Source of the DNA: Shumkonia mesophila
GTDB lineage: Bacteria; Pseudomonadota; Alphaproteobacteria; Rhodospirillales; Shumkoniaceae
Direction: 5' to 3'
Length of the DNA stretch: 64,000 nucleotides
Assembly (NCBI RefSeq): GCF_026163695.1
Contig: NZ_JAOTID010000003.1
Location: forward strand, 186,001-250,000
In this document: in pieces, positions 1-12,684 of the stretch
Layout of the letters: each line of letters starts with the position of its first letter
Position numbering within the stretch: position 1 is the stretch's first letter
Translations under genes and position numbers: made by a program
Notes under the pieces: generated by a model
Told to the model about the DNA's origin: nothing
Seen by the model: only the letters and a program-made list of their open reading frames with translations
Database searches by the model: none

Positions 1-1
1 A

Positions 2-127
2 ACCTACAACGACGTCTACAGGGAATTTTTCGCCGTCGAGCCGCCGAGCCGCACCACCATCGGCTGCCTGCTTAGCGGCATCCAGGTGGAGATCGACTGC
101 ATCGCGGCGCTGCCGGAAGGCAAGTGA
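2..127 (+). CDS. RidA/YjgF-family protein, C-terminal fragment
   Basis: Only the last 41 codons lie in the window; the frame opens before base 1 and ends with TGA. The fragment contains YNDVYREFF followed by PPSRTTIGC and ends in an [14 protein letters not shown]-type strand. This matches the C-terminal half of the RidA (YjgF/YER057c/UK114) family, whose members hydrolyse reactive enamine/imine intermediates; the conserved arginine lies in the SRTTIG stretch. It sits 43 bp before the start of a peptide-type ABC ATPase and may be in the same transcription unit. Rid paralogues are often found with amino acid or pyrimidine catabolic genes, so the exact substrate cannot be told from this fragment. 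Confidence 0.75.
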   Translation, partial: TYNDVYREFFAVEPPSRTTIGCLLSGIQVEIDCIAALPEGK

Positions 128-170
128 GGCGATCGGGGCGCCGCAAGACAGGATGGGGAACGGACCGGGC

Positions 171-1174
171 ATGGATGCCAACGCGATCCTGGAGATCCGC
201 GACCTGCAAACCCACTTCGCGACCGACAGCGGTGTCGCCAGGGCGGTCGATGGCGTTTCGCTGAAAGTCGAGCGCGGCGAAACGCTGGCCATCGTCGGCG
301 AATCCGGCAGCGGCAAGTCGGTGACCAGCCTGTCCATCATGCGGCTGATCCCGACGCCGCCCGGCCGCATCGTCGGCGGCGAGATCCTGTTCCGCGGGCG
401 TTCGGGGGCGGTGTCCGATCTTTGCACGATCGACGAACGTGCCATGCGCCGGGTGCGCGGCAACGAGATCAGCATGATCTTCCAGGAGCCGATGACCTCG
501 CTCAATCCGGTCTATACGGTGGGCGATCAGATCGGCGAGGCCTTGCGGTTCCATCGCGGCCTGGGACGGGCGGAAGCCCGCCGCGAGTCGCTCGACGCCC
601 TCCGCCTCGTCGGCATTCCCGCCGCCGAGAGCCGCATCGATGAGTACCCCCACCAGATGTCGGGCGGCATGCGTCAGCGCGTGATGATCGCCATGGCGCT
701 GGCCTGCCGGCCGATGATGCTGATTGCCGACGAGCCGACCACGGCGCTCGACGTCACCATCCAGGCGCAGATCCTCGACCTCATGCGCCGCCTGCAAAGC
801 GACACCGGCACCGCCATCCTGTTCATCACCCACAACCTGGGAGTCGTCGCCGAAATCGCCCACCGGGTGGTCGTGATGTACGCCGGGCAGGTCGTCGAGG
901 AGGGCGACGTCAGGACGCTGTTCAAGGCGCCCAGCCATCCCTACACACGGGGCCTGCTGGCCTGCATGCCGCACCTGGGGAAGGGCGATGCCGGCGTCGA
1001 CGCGCGCCTCGATGCGATTCCGGGAAACCTGCCCAGCCCGATCGACCGCCAGCCGGGCTGCGCCTTCGCCCCGCGCTGTTCCCATGCCGAGGCCGCCTGC
1101 CGGGCGGCGGACCCCGTTCTCGAAGAGGTCGGGTCCGGGCATTTCGCCCGTTGCCGGCGCTGGAGGGATCTGTG

Positions 1175-1175
<1 letters not shown>
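171..1175 (+). CDS. Peptide/nickel-type ABC transporter ATP-binding protein (DppD/OppD-like)
   Basis: A 334-residue cytoplasmic ATPase of the oligopeptide/dipeptide/nickel ABC importer class. Visible motifs are Walker A GESGSGKS (about residues 43-50), Q-loop [11 protein letters not shown], signature MSGGMRQRV, Walker [13 protein letters not shown], and the C-terminal OPP domain with the CAFAPRC and HAEAAC cysteines typical of this group. An in-frame ATG lies 18 bp upstream (153), but the GGGGAACGG stretch just before 171 makes the second ATG the better start. The stop overlaps the start of the next ATPase by one base (TGATG), so the pair is translationally coupled. The permeases and binding protein must lie to the left of the window. 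The substrate is unknown. Confidence 0.9.
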
Positions 1176-2152
<977 letters not shown>

Positions 2153-2169
2153 AAAGGCGTTCAGCAGGC

Positions 2170-2604
2170 TTATGATGCCGGCGACCCGGAGGCGGCGAGG
2201 AGGTCGCGGATCTCACGCAGCAGGCGGACATCCTCGGGTGGCGGCGCTGCCGCCGGTGCCTTCGGCTCCTGTTTGCGCATCAGTTTGTTGATCGCCTTGA
2301 CCAGCAGGAAGACGGAGAAGGCGACGATCAGGAACTTGATCACCGCGTTGATGAAGAGGCCGATGTTCCAGGTAACCGCCCCGGCCTCCTTTGCCTGCTG
2401 GATCGTATTGAAGTCGCCTTCGCCCTTGAGAACGACAAAAAGCTGGGAGAAATCGACGCCGCCGAGGATGAGGCCGATCGGCGGCATGATGATGTCGTCG
2501 ACCAGCGACGAGACGATGGCGCCGAAGGCGGCACCGATGATGATGCCGATGGCGAGATCGAGCATGTTGCCCTTAAGGGCGAATTCCTTGAATTCCTTGA
2601 GCAT
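2170..2604 (-). CDS. mscL: Large-conductance mechanosensitive channel MscL
   Basis: The 144-residue inner-membrane channel that opens under extreme membrane tension to release solutes after osmotic downshock. The sequence starts [13 protein letters not shown], the amphipathic N-terminal helix of the family, followed by the pore helix with [19 protein letters not shown], a periplasmic loop, a second membrane helix and a charged C-terminal helical bundle. A longer start is possible 33 bp upstream, but GGAGGAG at about 2612-2618 supports the start used here, and homologues begin at the same residue. It is convergent with the ABC ATPase genes and divergent from xdhA. Confidence 0.97.
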   Translation of the reverse strand: MLKEFKEFALKGNMLDLAIGIIIGAAFGAIVSSLVDDIIMPPIGLILGGVDFSQLFVVLKGEGDFNTIQQAKEAGAVTWNIGLFINAVIKFLIVAFSVFLLVKAINKLMRKQEPKAPAAAPPPEDVRLLREIRDLLAASGSPAS

Positions 2605-2670
2605 CTGAAGCCACTCCTCCGATATGAGCCGCGGCATGCCGGAAAATCGGCCCGTAGCCTATTGAGGGTA

Positions 2671-2691
2671 TGCACTTTTTTTTGAAGTGCA
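2671..2691. repeat. Inverted repeat upstream of mscL
   Basis: TGCACTT and AAGTGCA form a perfect 7-bp inverted repeat around a 7-base, T-rich spacer. It lies 67 bp upstream of the mscL start, in the 276-bp gap between mscL and xdhA. It could be an operator or a transcript hairpin; there is no further evidence for either. The rest of this gap contains no gene; a GTTT-N6-AAAC element at about 2828-2841 is the only other symmetry I noticed. Confidence 0.3.
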
Positions 2692-2880
2692 ATCGCCGCC
2701 GACGGGCGGGTGCGTTCCGGGTGGCGTTCCTTCCGGCGCCGTGTTTCGTGGTCGTCGATCTGTGAAGCCGGCCGGAGGATGGATGCGAATTCGGTTTGAC
2801 CGGGGCCGATTTCCGGCCAAAATCGACTGTTTGCACGTAAACGTTCCCATATACACGGATCGCCAGCAGCGGATGCTCCC

Positions 2881-4329
2881 ATGCGGACCGACATACGATT
2901 TCTTCTGAACGGCCAACCACGGCGCATTACCGGCATCGCGCCCCACACGATGCTGCTCGATTGGCTGCGTTCGCAGGGCCTGACCGCCGTCAAGGAGGGG
3001 TGTGCGGAAGGGGATTGCGGCGCCTGCTCCGTCCTCCTCGGCGTGCCGGCGGCCGACGGCCGGTCCCTGACCTGGCTGGCGGTGAATTCCTGCATCCTGA
3101 TGGTGCCGCAGGTGGACGGCTGTGCCGTCGTCACGGCCGAAGGGCTGGTCGGGGCCGATGGCGTGCCGCATCCGGCCCAAAAAGCGTTGGCCGAGACCCA
3201 CGGCACCCAATGCGGCTTCTGTTCGCCAGGCTTCGCGATTGCCCTGGCCGCTCTGTCCCGCCGGCCGGAGAGGGACGACGAAACGATTCTCGACGCCATC
3301 GCCGGGAACCTCTGCCGTTGCACCGGCTACCAGCCGATTCTCCAGGCGGCCCGGACCCTGCCGATCGTCGCGGCCACGCCCGACGAGGCGGCCATGGCCG
3401 CCGCCCTTTGCGCGGACCGCGCCGAACCCCTAGACTATCGGGCGGACGGTCGGCGTTTCGCAGCCCCCCAGTCCCTGGATGCCGCCCTGGCGGTGTTGGA
3501 GGAGCATCCCGAGGCATGGATTCTCTCCGGCGGCACGGATCTCGGGCTGCGCGTCACCAAGCGCCACGAGGAACCGGCCTGCGTGCTGTCGCTTGCCCAC
3601 GTCCCCGAACTGCATGAAATCCGCCGGGACCGGGCGGACACGGTGATCGGCGCCGCCGTCTCCTATACCGACGCCCTGGAGGCCATCACCGCCCTGGCGC
3701 CCGCGTTCGGCGGGATGGTGCGCCGCATCGGCGCCGCGCAGATCCGTGCCATGGGAACGCTCGGCGGCAACATCGGCAATGCCTCGCCGATCGGCGACAC
3801 CCTGCCGCCCCTCATCGCACTCGGCGCGACTGTCGAGACCATTTCTGTACAGGGATGGCGGAGCATTCCGATGGAGGACTTCATTGTCGGGTACCGCAAG
3901 ACGGTGCTGGCGGCGGGCGAGATCATCGCCGCCGTGCGGGTGCCCATCCCCGACCCGAAGACGTGGGTTTGCGTCTATAAGGTGGCCCGGCGGATCGACC
4001 AGGACATCTCGGCGGTGTCCGCCGCCTTCGCCCTGGAGGTTGCGGACGGCCGGGTCGTCGGGGTGCGTGTGGCCTATGGCGGGGTGGCGGATCGTCCGGT
4101 GCGGGCGCGCGACGTCGAGGCGGCCTTGACGGGCCGTGTGTGGAGCCTGGAAACGGTCCGGGCCGCCGCGCCGGCGGTGCGCCGTTCGGTGAGCCCGATC
4201 GATGATGCCCGGGGCAGCGCCGCTTATCGCACCGCCGTCTGCGTCAATCTGCTGGAACGCCTGTGGTGGGAAACGGCGGGACCCGACGGCGTGCCGTCTA
4301 CTCTGGGCGACTTGGAGGAGGTGGCATGA
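2881..4329 (+). CDS. xdhA: Xanthine dehydrogenase small subunit (2Fe-2S and FAD domains)
   Basis: The 482-residue electron-transfer subunit of the molybdenum hydroxylase that converts hypoxanthine and xanthine to urate. The N-terminal part carries two [2Fe-2S] sites: CAEGDCGAC with an upstream cysteine, and CGFCSPGF followed by CRCTGY. From about residue 190 a CoxM-type FAD domain follows, with ILSGGTDLG and GTLGGNIGNASPIGD contacts, then the CO-dehydrogenase flavoprotein C-terminal domain. This order and length are those of bacterial XdhA. The stop overlaps the xdhB start (ATGA). The ribosome site before the ATG is weak, but the first residues align with the usual family start. Confidence 0.95.
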   Translation: MRTDIRFLLNGQPRRITGIAPHTMLLDWLRSQGLTAVKEGCAEGDCGACSVLLGVPAADGRSLTWLAVNSCILMVPQVDGCAVVTAEGLVGADGVPHPAQKALAETHGTQCGFCSPGFAIALAALSRRPERDDETILDAIAGNLCRCTGYQPILQAARTLPIVAATPDEAAMAAALCADRAEPLDYRADGRRFAAPQSLDAALAVLEEHPEAWILSGGTDLGLRVTKRHEEPACVLSLAHVPELHEIRRDRADTVIGAAVSYTDALEAITALAPAFGGMVRRIGAAQIRAMGTLGGNIGNASPIGDTLPPLIALGATVETISVQGWRSIPMEDFIVGYRKTVLAAGEIIAAVRVPIPDPKTWVCVYKVARRIDQDISAVSAAFALEVADGRVVGVRVAYGGVADRPVRARDVEAALTGRVWSLETVRAAAPAVRRSVSPIDDARGSAAYRTAVCVNLLERLWWETAGPDGVPSTLGDLEEVA

Positions 4330-6683
4330 GCCCCGATTCCATCCCCGCTTCCGCCACGTCGCGCCGGGTGCACGTCGAGGTTGCCCACGACAGCGCCGTC
4401 AAGCACGTGACCGGCGAGGCCCGCTATGTCGATGACTTGCCCGAACCCAAGGGCTGCCTGCACGCGCATCTCGTCGTCAGCCCGTGGGCACATGCCCGCT
4501 TGACGGCCATCGACGCTCAGCCGGCGCTGGCTTTGCCCGGCGTTTACGCGGTGGTGACGGCGGCCGACATCCCCGGGGTCAATGACATCGGGCCCATTGT
4601 GCCGGGCGAGCCGTTACTGCCAAAGGACGTCGTCGAATACATCGGGCATCCGATTGCCGCCGTCGCCGCCGAAACTCCCGCCCTGGCCCGTCGCGCGGCC
4701 TTGCTGGTGCGCATCGAGGGAGAGCCGCTGCCGGCGGTGCTCGACCTGCGCGCCGCCTACGAAAGCGAACATTGGCTGCGCAAGCCGGTGGAAATGCGCC
4801 GGGGTACGGCGGAAACGGTTCTGCCCACGGCCCCCATCGTGCTCACCGGGGAACTGGAGGTCGGCGGCCAGGATCACTTCTACCTGGAAACGCAAGTCGC
4901 CCTGGCGGTCCCCCAGGAAGACCGGGACATGGTGGTGCACAGCGCCACCCAACACCCGACCGATGTGCAGCATCTGGTGGCCCGCCTTCTGGACGTTCCG
5001 CAGCACGCCGTGACCGTCGAGGTACGGCGCATGGGCGGCGGCTTCGGCGGCAAGGAAAGCCAGGCGACCCTGATCGCCGGCATCGCCGCCATCCTGGCGC
5101 GGCGGACAGGGCGACCGGTGAAGCTGCGCCTGGATCGCGACACCGACATGATCGTCACCGGCAAGCGCCACGATTTCCTGCTGCGCTGGCGGGTGGGGGT
5201 GGAGCCGGATGGCCGCATCCTTGCCGTCGACATGGACCTCGCCGCCCGCTGCGGCTGGTCCGTCGACCTTTCGCCCGCCGTCATCTCGCGGGCGCTCAGC
5301 CACGCCGACAACGCCTATTTCTATCCGCACGTCAGGCTGCGCGGCCTGGCCTGCAAGACCAACTCCCAGTCCAACACCGCTTTCCGGGGATTCGGGGGGC
5401 CGCAGGGGATGATCGGCGCCGAGGCGATGATGGACCAGATCGCCCGCTCGCTCGGCCGCAATCCGCTCGATGTGCGGCGCCTGAACTTCTATGCGCCCGG
5501 CACGGCGCGCGACCTTACCCCCTATCACCAGCGGGTCGAGCATTTTCGGCTGCTCGGCATGGTCGAGCGCATCCTGGCTTCGGCCGACTACGCCGCAAGG
5601 CGAAAGGCCGTCGATGCCTTCAACGCGGCCAGCCCGGTCATCCGCAAGGGCCTGGCTCTGTCGCCGGTGAAGTTCGGAATCTCGTTCAACAAGGTCGAGC
5701 TGAACCAGGCCGGCGCCCTGATCCACGTCTACGCCGACGGCTCGATCCGCCTGAACCACGGCGGGACCGAGATGGGGCAGGGCCTGTTCGTCAAGGTCGC
5801 GCAGGTGGTGGCGGAGGTCTTCTCGGTGCCGCTCGACACCATCAAGGTCACCGCCACGACCACCGACAAGGTGCCGAACACCTCGGCTACCGCGGCCTCC
5901 TCGGGTTCCGATCTCAATGGCATGGCGGCGCTGGCGGCGGCCGAAACCATCAAGGGAAGGCTGGTCGGGTTCGCGGCGGAGCATTTCGGCGTCGCCGCCG
6001 ACGACGTGACCTTCGCCGACGGCATGGTCCGCGCGGGCAACCATGCCGTGACCTTCGCCGAACTGGTCCGCATGGCCTATACGGCCCGGATTTCCCTTTC
6101 TTCGACCGGCTATTACCGGACGCCGAAGATCCATTTCGATTTGGCCACCATGCGCGGGCACCCTTTCTTCTATTTCGCCCTCGGGGTGGCGGTATCCGAG
6201 GTCGCCATCGATACCCTGACCGGCGAATGGAAGGCCCTCCGGACCGACATCCTGCACGACGTCGGGGCCTCGCTGAACCCGGCCATCGACCGCGGTCAGG
6301 TCGAAGGAGGCTTCATCCAGGGACTGGGCTGGCTGACCCTCGAAGAACTGGTTTGGGACAAGGACGGACGACTGCTCACCCATGCCCCCTCGACCTACAA
6401 GATCCCCACGGGGCGCGACCTGCCGCTCGATTTTAGGGTCGACTTGCTGGCGGACGCGCCGAACGAGGCGCCCACGGTCTTCCGCTCGAAGGCGGTGGGG
6501 GAGCCACCGCTGATGCTGGCGATCTCGGTGTGGCTGGCACTGCGCGACGCCGTCGCCTCGCTGGCGCCCGCCGGCTACGTTCCCGACCTCCACGCCCCGG
6601 CGACGCCGGAGCGTATCTTGTGGGCCGTCATGGCGGCCCGGGCGGCGGCGGAAACGAAAGACACGGCCAACGAGCATGCATGA
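4326..6683 (+). CDS. xdhB: Xanthine dehydrogenase large subunit (molybdopterin-binding)
   Basis: The 785-residue catalytic subunit that binds the molybdopterin cofactor and hydroxylates the purine ring. Diagnostic stretches are GGGFGGKES, FRGFGGPQG, GGTEMGQGLF and KAVGEPPLML, the last containing the conserved active-site glutamate of the family. The ATG at 4326 overlaps the xdhA stop; the frame is open further upstream, but that would read through the end of xdhA and is not used. The end overlaps xdhC by 8 bp. Together xdhA, xdhB and xdhC form a standard bacterial xanthine dehydrogenase operon, distinct from the second, XdhD-like enzyme encoded at 15475-18123. Confidence 0.96.
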   Translation: MSPDSIPASATSRRVHVEVAHDSAVKHVTGEARYVDDLPEPKGCLHAHLVVSPWAHARLTAIDAQPALALPGVYAVVTAADIPGVNDIGPIVPGEPLLPKDVVEYIGHPIAAVAAETPALARRAALLVRIEGEPLPAVLDLRAAYESEHWLRKPVEMRRGTAETVLPTAPIVLTGELEVGGQDHFYLETQVALAVPQEDRDMVVHSATQHPTDVQHLVARLLDVPQHAVTVEVRRMGGGFGGKESQATLIAGIAAILARRTGRPVKLRLDRDTDMIVTGKRHDFLLRWRVGVEPDGRILAVDMDLAARCGWSVDLSPAVISRALSHADNAYFYPHVRLRGLACKTNSQSNTAFRGFGGPQGMIGAEAMMDQIARSLGRNPLDVRRLNFYAPGTARDLTPYHQRVEHFRLLGMVERILASADYAARRKAVDAFNAASPVIRKGLALSPVKFGISFNKVELNQAGALIHVYADGSIRLNHGGTEMGQGLFVKVAQVVAEVFSVPLDTIKVTATTTDKVPNTSATAASSGSDLNGMAALAAAETIKGRLVGFAAEHFGVAADDVTFADGMVRAGNHAVTFAELVRMAYTARISLSSTGYYRTPKIHFDLATMRGHPFFYFALGVAVSEVAIDTLTGEWKALRTDILHDVGASLNPAIDRGQVEGGFIQGLGWLTLEELVWDKDGRLLTHAPSTYKIPTGRDLPLDFRVDLLADAPNEAPTVFRSKAVGEPPLMLAISVWLALRDAVASLAPAGYVPDLHAPATPERILWAVMAARAAAETKDTANEHA

Positions 6684-7461
6684 CAGGGATTCCAAACAGG
6701 CTGACTGGCGCCAGGCGCTGATCGACCTGGAGGCCCAAGGCATTCCCCATGTGCTGGTGACCCTGGTTGCCGCCCAGGGATCGACCCCGCGCGCGGCGGG
6801 AACGAAGATGGTGGTCACCGCCGACGGCCAAGCCGACACCATCGGCGGCGGAACGCTGGAACACCAGGCCATCGACAGGGCGCGCCGTCTGCTGGCGGAG
6901 GGCGCGGCTGAGCCCATCCTGGAAAAGCAGATCCTCGGCATCGAACAGGATCAGTGTTGCGGTGGGGCGACGACGCTGCTGTTCGAACCCCTGATGGTGC
7001 CGACCCTGCGGTTGGCCCTGTTCGGCGCCGGTCACGTCGGCCGCGCCCTGGTCCGCCTGCTGGAAGGAACGGACACCTACGTCTTGTGGATCGACGAGCG
7101 ACCGGAACTGCTGAACGAACCGCTGCCGGGGCGCACGCCGCTGCGCATCGTCACCGATCCCGCCGCCGAAGTTGCTGCCCTGCCGGCCGGGATGCACGTG
7201 CGGGTCATGACCCATAGCCACAGCCGCGACTTCGAGATCATCGACGCACTGCTGGCACGTGACGACCTGGCCTCCATCGGCCTGATCGGGTCGAAGTCCA
7301 AGTGGGCGAATTTCCGCTCCCGCCTGCGCAGGATGGGCGTGCCGGACGACGCCCTCGAGGCGGTCATCTGCCCGATCGGCCTTCCCGGTGTTGGCGGCAA
7401 GCGGCCGGCCGAGATCGCTATCTCGGTGGCGGCGGAGTTGCTGAGCCTGCGGTCGTCGTAA
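6676..7461 (+). CDS. xdhC: Xanthine dehydrogenase accessory protein XdhC
   Basis: A 261-residue cytoplasmic chaperone that binds molybdenum cofactor, promotes its sulfuration and inserts it into the xanthine dehydrogenase large subunit. It has the N-terminal XdhC/CoxI domain (VTLVAAQGSTPRAAGTKM and IGGGTLEH) and a C-terminal Rossmann-like domain with LFGAGHVGRALV and the conserved end region GLPGVGGKRPAEIAISVAAE. It starts inside the end of xdhB, so it is translationally coupled. A sigma-54-type promoter begins at the base after its stop codon. Confidence 0.94.
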   Translation: MHDRDSKQADWRQALIDLEAQGIPHVLVTLVAAQGSTPRAAGTKMVVTADGQADTIGGGTLEHQAIDRARRLLAEGAAEPILEKQILGIEQDQCCGGATTLLFEPLMVPTLRLALFGAGHVGRALVRLLEGTDTYVLWIDERPELLNEPLPGRTPLRIVTDPAAEVAALPAGMHVRVMTHSHSRDFEIIDALLARDDLASIGLIGSKSKWANFRSRLRRMGVPDDALEAVICPIGLPGVGGKRPAEIAISVAAELLSLRSS

Positions 7462-7477
7462 TGGCACGACGTTTGCA
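7462..7477 (+). promoter_or_regulatory. Sigma-54 (RpoN) -24/-12 promoter for uraD-uraH and puuD
   Basis: The sequence TGGCACGACGTTTGCA matches the RpoN consensus TGGCACG-N4-TTGCA at every defined position, with GG at 7463-7464 and GC at 7475-7476 separated by 10 bases. Transcription would start about 12 bases after the GC, near 7488, leaving a short leader with GAAGGAAG before the ATG at 7512. The position right after the xdhC stop suggests separate, nitrogen-linked control of the later urate steps. No enhancer site could be assigned by eye. Confidence 0.8.
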
Positions 7478-7511
7478 ACCATAAAGGGCGACCATCCCGA
7501 AGGAAGAACCG

Positions 7512-8408
7512 ATGCCCGACAAGGCCCGATGTGACAGCCGCCTGACCCTCGAGTTCCTGAATACGCTGGACAGGGATGAATTCGCTGCGTGCCTGGGCGA
7601 CATCTACGAGCATTCGCCCTGGATTGCCGGCACCGCCTTGGAGCGCAAGCCGTTTGCGTCGGTGACCGCGCTGCACGCGGCGATGCAGGCCGTCGTCGCC
7701 GAGGCGCCGGAAGAGGCACTCCTGGGCCTGTTGCGGGCACATCCGGACCTGGCGGGAAAGGCAGCCGTGGCGGGAGATCTGACGGCCGCCTCCTCGATCG
7801 AGCAGGCCACCGCCGGATTGGATCGCCTGACCACCGAAGAGATGGGCCGCTTTCAAACGCTGAACGAGGCCTATCGGACCCGCTTCGGCTTTCCCTTCAT
7901 CATGGCGGTCCGCCACGCCGGTAAGGCGCGTATCCTCGCCGCCTACGAGGGGCGGCTGGGCAACGATCCGGCCACGGAAATCGCCGCCGCCTTGGCGGAG
8001 GTGGGGAAGATCGCCTGGATGCGGCTGCTGGCCAAGATCGTCCCGGCGCCGAGCGGACGGCTGACGACCCATGTCCTGTGCACGGCCACGGGACGCCCGG
8101 CGGCGGGGTTGCCCATCGAGCTTTTCAGGATCGAGGCCGACGGCGACCGCCGGCTGCTCGGCCGTTTCCTCACCAATGCCGACGGGCGCCTCGATGCTCC
8201 GGCGTTGGCGGGAAGCGCGCTGGAGGCCGGTGTCTACGAATGGCTTTTCGATGCGGGCGTCTATTTCGCGCGGATCGGGCAGGCGACGGACGCGCCGCCC
8301 TTTCTCGACCGCATCCCCCTGCGGTTTGCCGTCGCCAATCCCGAAGCCCACTACCACGTGCCGCTGCTGCTGTCGCCGTGGGCCTATTCGACCTACCGGG
8401 GGAGCTGA
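7512..8408 (+). CDS. Fused OHCU decarboxylase / 5-hydroxyisourate hydrolase (UraD-UraH)
   Basis: A 298-residue two-domain enzyme for the two steps after urate oxidation. Residues about 1-165 are an OHCU decarboxylase (UraD) domain with [24 protein letters not shown] and [12 protein letters not shown]. Residues about 185-298 are a 5-hydroxyisourate hydrolase (UraH, transthyretin-like) domain with [16 protein letters not shown] and the family-ending [19 protein letters not shown]. The order of the domains is the reverse of the chemical order. In the first UraH motif a cysteine stands where aspartate is common (HVLCT), which may be neutral. GAAGGAAG precedes the start, and puuD follows after 6 bp. 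Confidence 0.93.
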   Translation: MPDKARCDSRLTLEFLNTLDRDEFAACLGDIYEHSPWIAGTALERKPFASVTALHAAMQAVVAEAPEEALLGLLRAHPDLAGKAAVAGDLTAASSIEQATAGLDRLTTEEMGRFQTLNEAYRTRFGFPFIMAVRHAGKARILAAYEGRLGNDPATEIAAALAEVGKIAWMRLLAKIVPAPSGRLTTHVLCTATGRPAAGLPIELFRIEADGDRRLLGRFLTNADGRLDAPALAGSALEAGVYEWLFDAGVYFARIGQATDAPPFLDRIPLRFAVANPEAHYHVPLLLSPWAYSTYRGS

Positions 8409-8414
8409 CGGTTC

Positions 8415-9635
8415 ATGGATGGCTTCGATATCGAATGGCTGCGCCTGACCGCGCGCTGGATTCATCTGATCGTCGGCGTGGCGTGGATCGGCGCCTCCTT
8501 TTACTTCGTATGGCAGGACGACAGCCTGGAGCCGACGTCCGAGGACCCGGAGCGCAAGCGCCTTCAGGGCGAGGTGTGGATGGTCCACGGCGGCGGCTTC
8601 TACAACGCCCGGAAGTACAAGGTGGCGCCGCCGAACCTGCCGGAAAGGCTGCACTGGTTCAAATGGGAAGCCTACTCGACGTGGCTGTCCGGGGTGGCGC
8701 TGCTGATCCTCGTCTACTACCTGGGGGCGGACATCTACATGCTGCCGTCCGACAGCCCGCTTTCGCCGCTGGCGGCGGTCGGGATCGGGGTGGGCACGCT
8801 GGCCGGATCGTGGGTGATCTACGACCTGATGTGCCGCTCGCCGCTGGGGCGCAACGACGGCGCGCTGGCCATCGCGGTGGCGGTGCTGGTCGCCTTGCTG
8901 GCGTACGGACTCACCCAGGTGCTGTCCGGCCGGGCGGCGTTCATTCATGTCGGCGCGGCGATTGGCACCATCATGGTCGCCAACGTCTTCTTCACCATCA
9001 TCCCCAACCAGCGGAAGGTGGTGGCGCAGATGCTGCGGGGCGAAATTCCCGACCCGGCGCTTGGCCGAGCGGGAAAGCAGCGCAGCGTGCACAATACCTA
9101 TTTCACGCTGCCCGTCCTGTTCCTGATGATCTCGAACCATTATGCGCTGGTGACCGGGCATCCGTGGAATTGGGTCCTGCTGCTGGCGCTCTCGGCGCTG
9201 GGAGCGGTGGTGCGGCAGGTCTTCGTGCTGCGCCATACCGGCCGCGCCCGGGCCTGGATGCTGCCGGTGGCCGGCGCCTGCTTCGCCGGCCTGGTGTTGG
9301 CGGCTACGGCCACCCGGGACGACGGAGGCGCCTCGGCGTCGCCGGTCGCATCGGAGGCCGGCGAGGAAGGGGAACCGTCGGCCGTTCCTTTCGCCGCCGT
9401 GCAGGCGATCATCCAGGCGCGGTGCGTCGCCTGCCACGCCGCCCGGCCGACCTTCGAGGGGTTCGACGCCCCGCCGAAGGAGGTGACGTTGGAAACGCCC
9501 GACCAGATCCGCCAATGGGCCGACAAGATCGGCCAGCAGGCGGTTCACACCCGGACCATGCCGCTGGGCAATGTCACCGCCATGAATCCCGAGGAACGCG
9601 CCCTGCTGGGCCTGTGGCTGCGCGAGAAGCAGTAG
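8415..9635 (+). CDS. puuD: Membrane urate oxidase PuuD with C-terminal cytochrome c domain
   Basis: A 406-residue inner-membrane protein that oxidises urate to 5-hydroxyisourate without using free oxygen as the direct acceptor in the way soluble uricase does. It opens with WIHLIVGVAWIGASFYF and has about eight to nine predicted membrane helices, typical of the urate oxidase N-terminal domain. The C-terminal part from about residue 310 is a periplasmic cytochrome c domain with one haem site, CVACH (about residues 337-341), and a possible methionine ligand in TRTMPLGNVTAM. Electrons probably pass through this haem to the respiratory chain. Its product is the substrate of the UraH domain encoded just before it. 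Confidence 0.93.
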   Translation: MDGFDIEWLRLTARWIHLIVGVAWIGASFYFVWQDDSLEPTSEDPERKRLQGEVWMVHGGGFYNARKYKVAPPNLPERLHWFKWEAYSTWLSGVALLILVYYLGADIYMLPSDSPLSPLAAVGIGVGTLAGSWVIYDLMCRSPLGRNDGALAIAVAVLVALLAYGLTQVLSGRAAFIHVGAAIGTIMVANVFFTIIPNQRKVVAQMLRGEIPDPALGRAGKQRSVHNTYFTLPVLFLMISNHYALVTGHPWNWVLLLALSALGAVVRQVFVLRHTGRARAWMLPVAGACFAGLVLAATATRDDGGASASPVASEAGEEGEPSAVPFAAVQAIIQARCVACHAARPTFEGFDAPPKEVTLETPDQIRQWADKIGQQAVHTRTMPLGNVTAMNPEERALLGLWLREKQ

Positions 9636-9690
9636 CGGCGTTCGGCGTTTCCCGCCGCCGATAGGCCCGCCGACCGTCGTTCATGATTTG

Positions 9691-9734
9691 AAAAAGCAAT
9701 GGGCGGACCGCAGGGGTCCGCCCGGTATGCTTTT
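9691..9734. terminator. Bidirectional terminator between puuD and katG
   Basis: GGGCGGACC and GGTCCGCCC form a perfect 9-bp stem around a 5-base loop. It is flanked outside by AAAAAGCA on the left and TGCTTTT on the right, which are also complementary. The A-run and T-run on opposite sides make it a good rho-independent terminator in both directions, fitting the convergent puuD and katG genes. Confidence 0.85.
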
Positions 9735-9800
9735 GGGAAGCCTCGATCCCAAGCTGGTGGAGAAGGCCCCCTATAGTCCGCTCGAGGGCCTCTCCCGAGA

Positions 9801-12548
<2,748 letters not shown>

Positions 12549-12562
12549 TTAGGAGAATACAA

Positions 12563-12581
12563 TGATTATTATAATTAATCA
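12563..12581. promoter_or_regulatory. PerR/Fur-type operator upstream of the fur-like gene and katG
   Basis: TGATTA and TAATCA form a perfect inverted repeat around TTATAAT, giving a 19-bp AT-rich element like Fur and PerR boxes. It lies 82 bp upstream of the regulator start, in otherwise GC-rich DNA. The 203-bp gap between the regulator and the MobA-like gene holds nothing else that I can identify. Confidence 0.6.
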
Positions 12582-12684
12582 AGAACGTTTGCGGCCGTCA
12601 CGGAATTTCGGCCCGATATTGTATGAGGCCAAGTCGCACCGCGCCCTGCCAGGCCTGAGGTTGCACGAGAAGAAATAGCGACGA

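Noticed and set aside
4614-6941. 775-codon open frame on the minus strand opposite xdhB
   Set aside because: It is an antisense shadow of a well-conserved gene in GC-rich DNA, with Arg/Gly/His-rich composition and no domain.
7077-9548. 823-codon minus-strand frame opposite xdhC, uraD-uraH and puuD
   Set aside because: It spans three real genes in antisense and has the same skewed composition; no ribosome site or motif.
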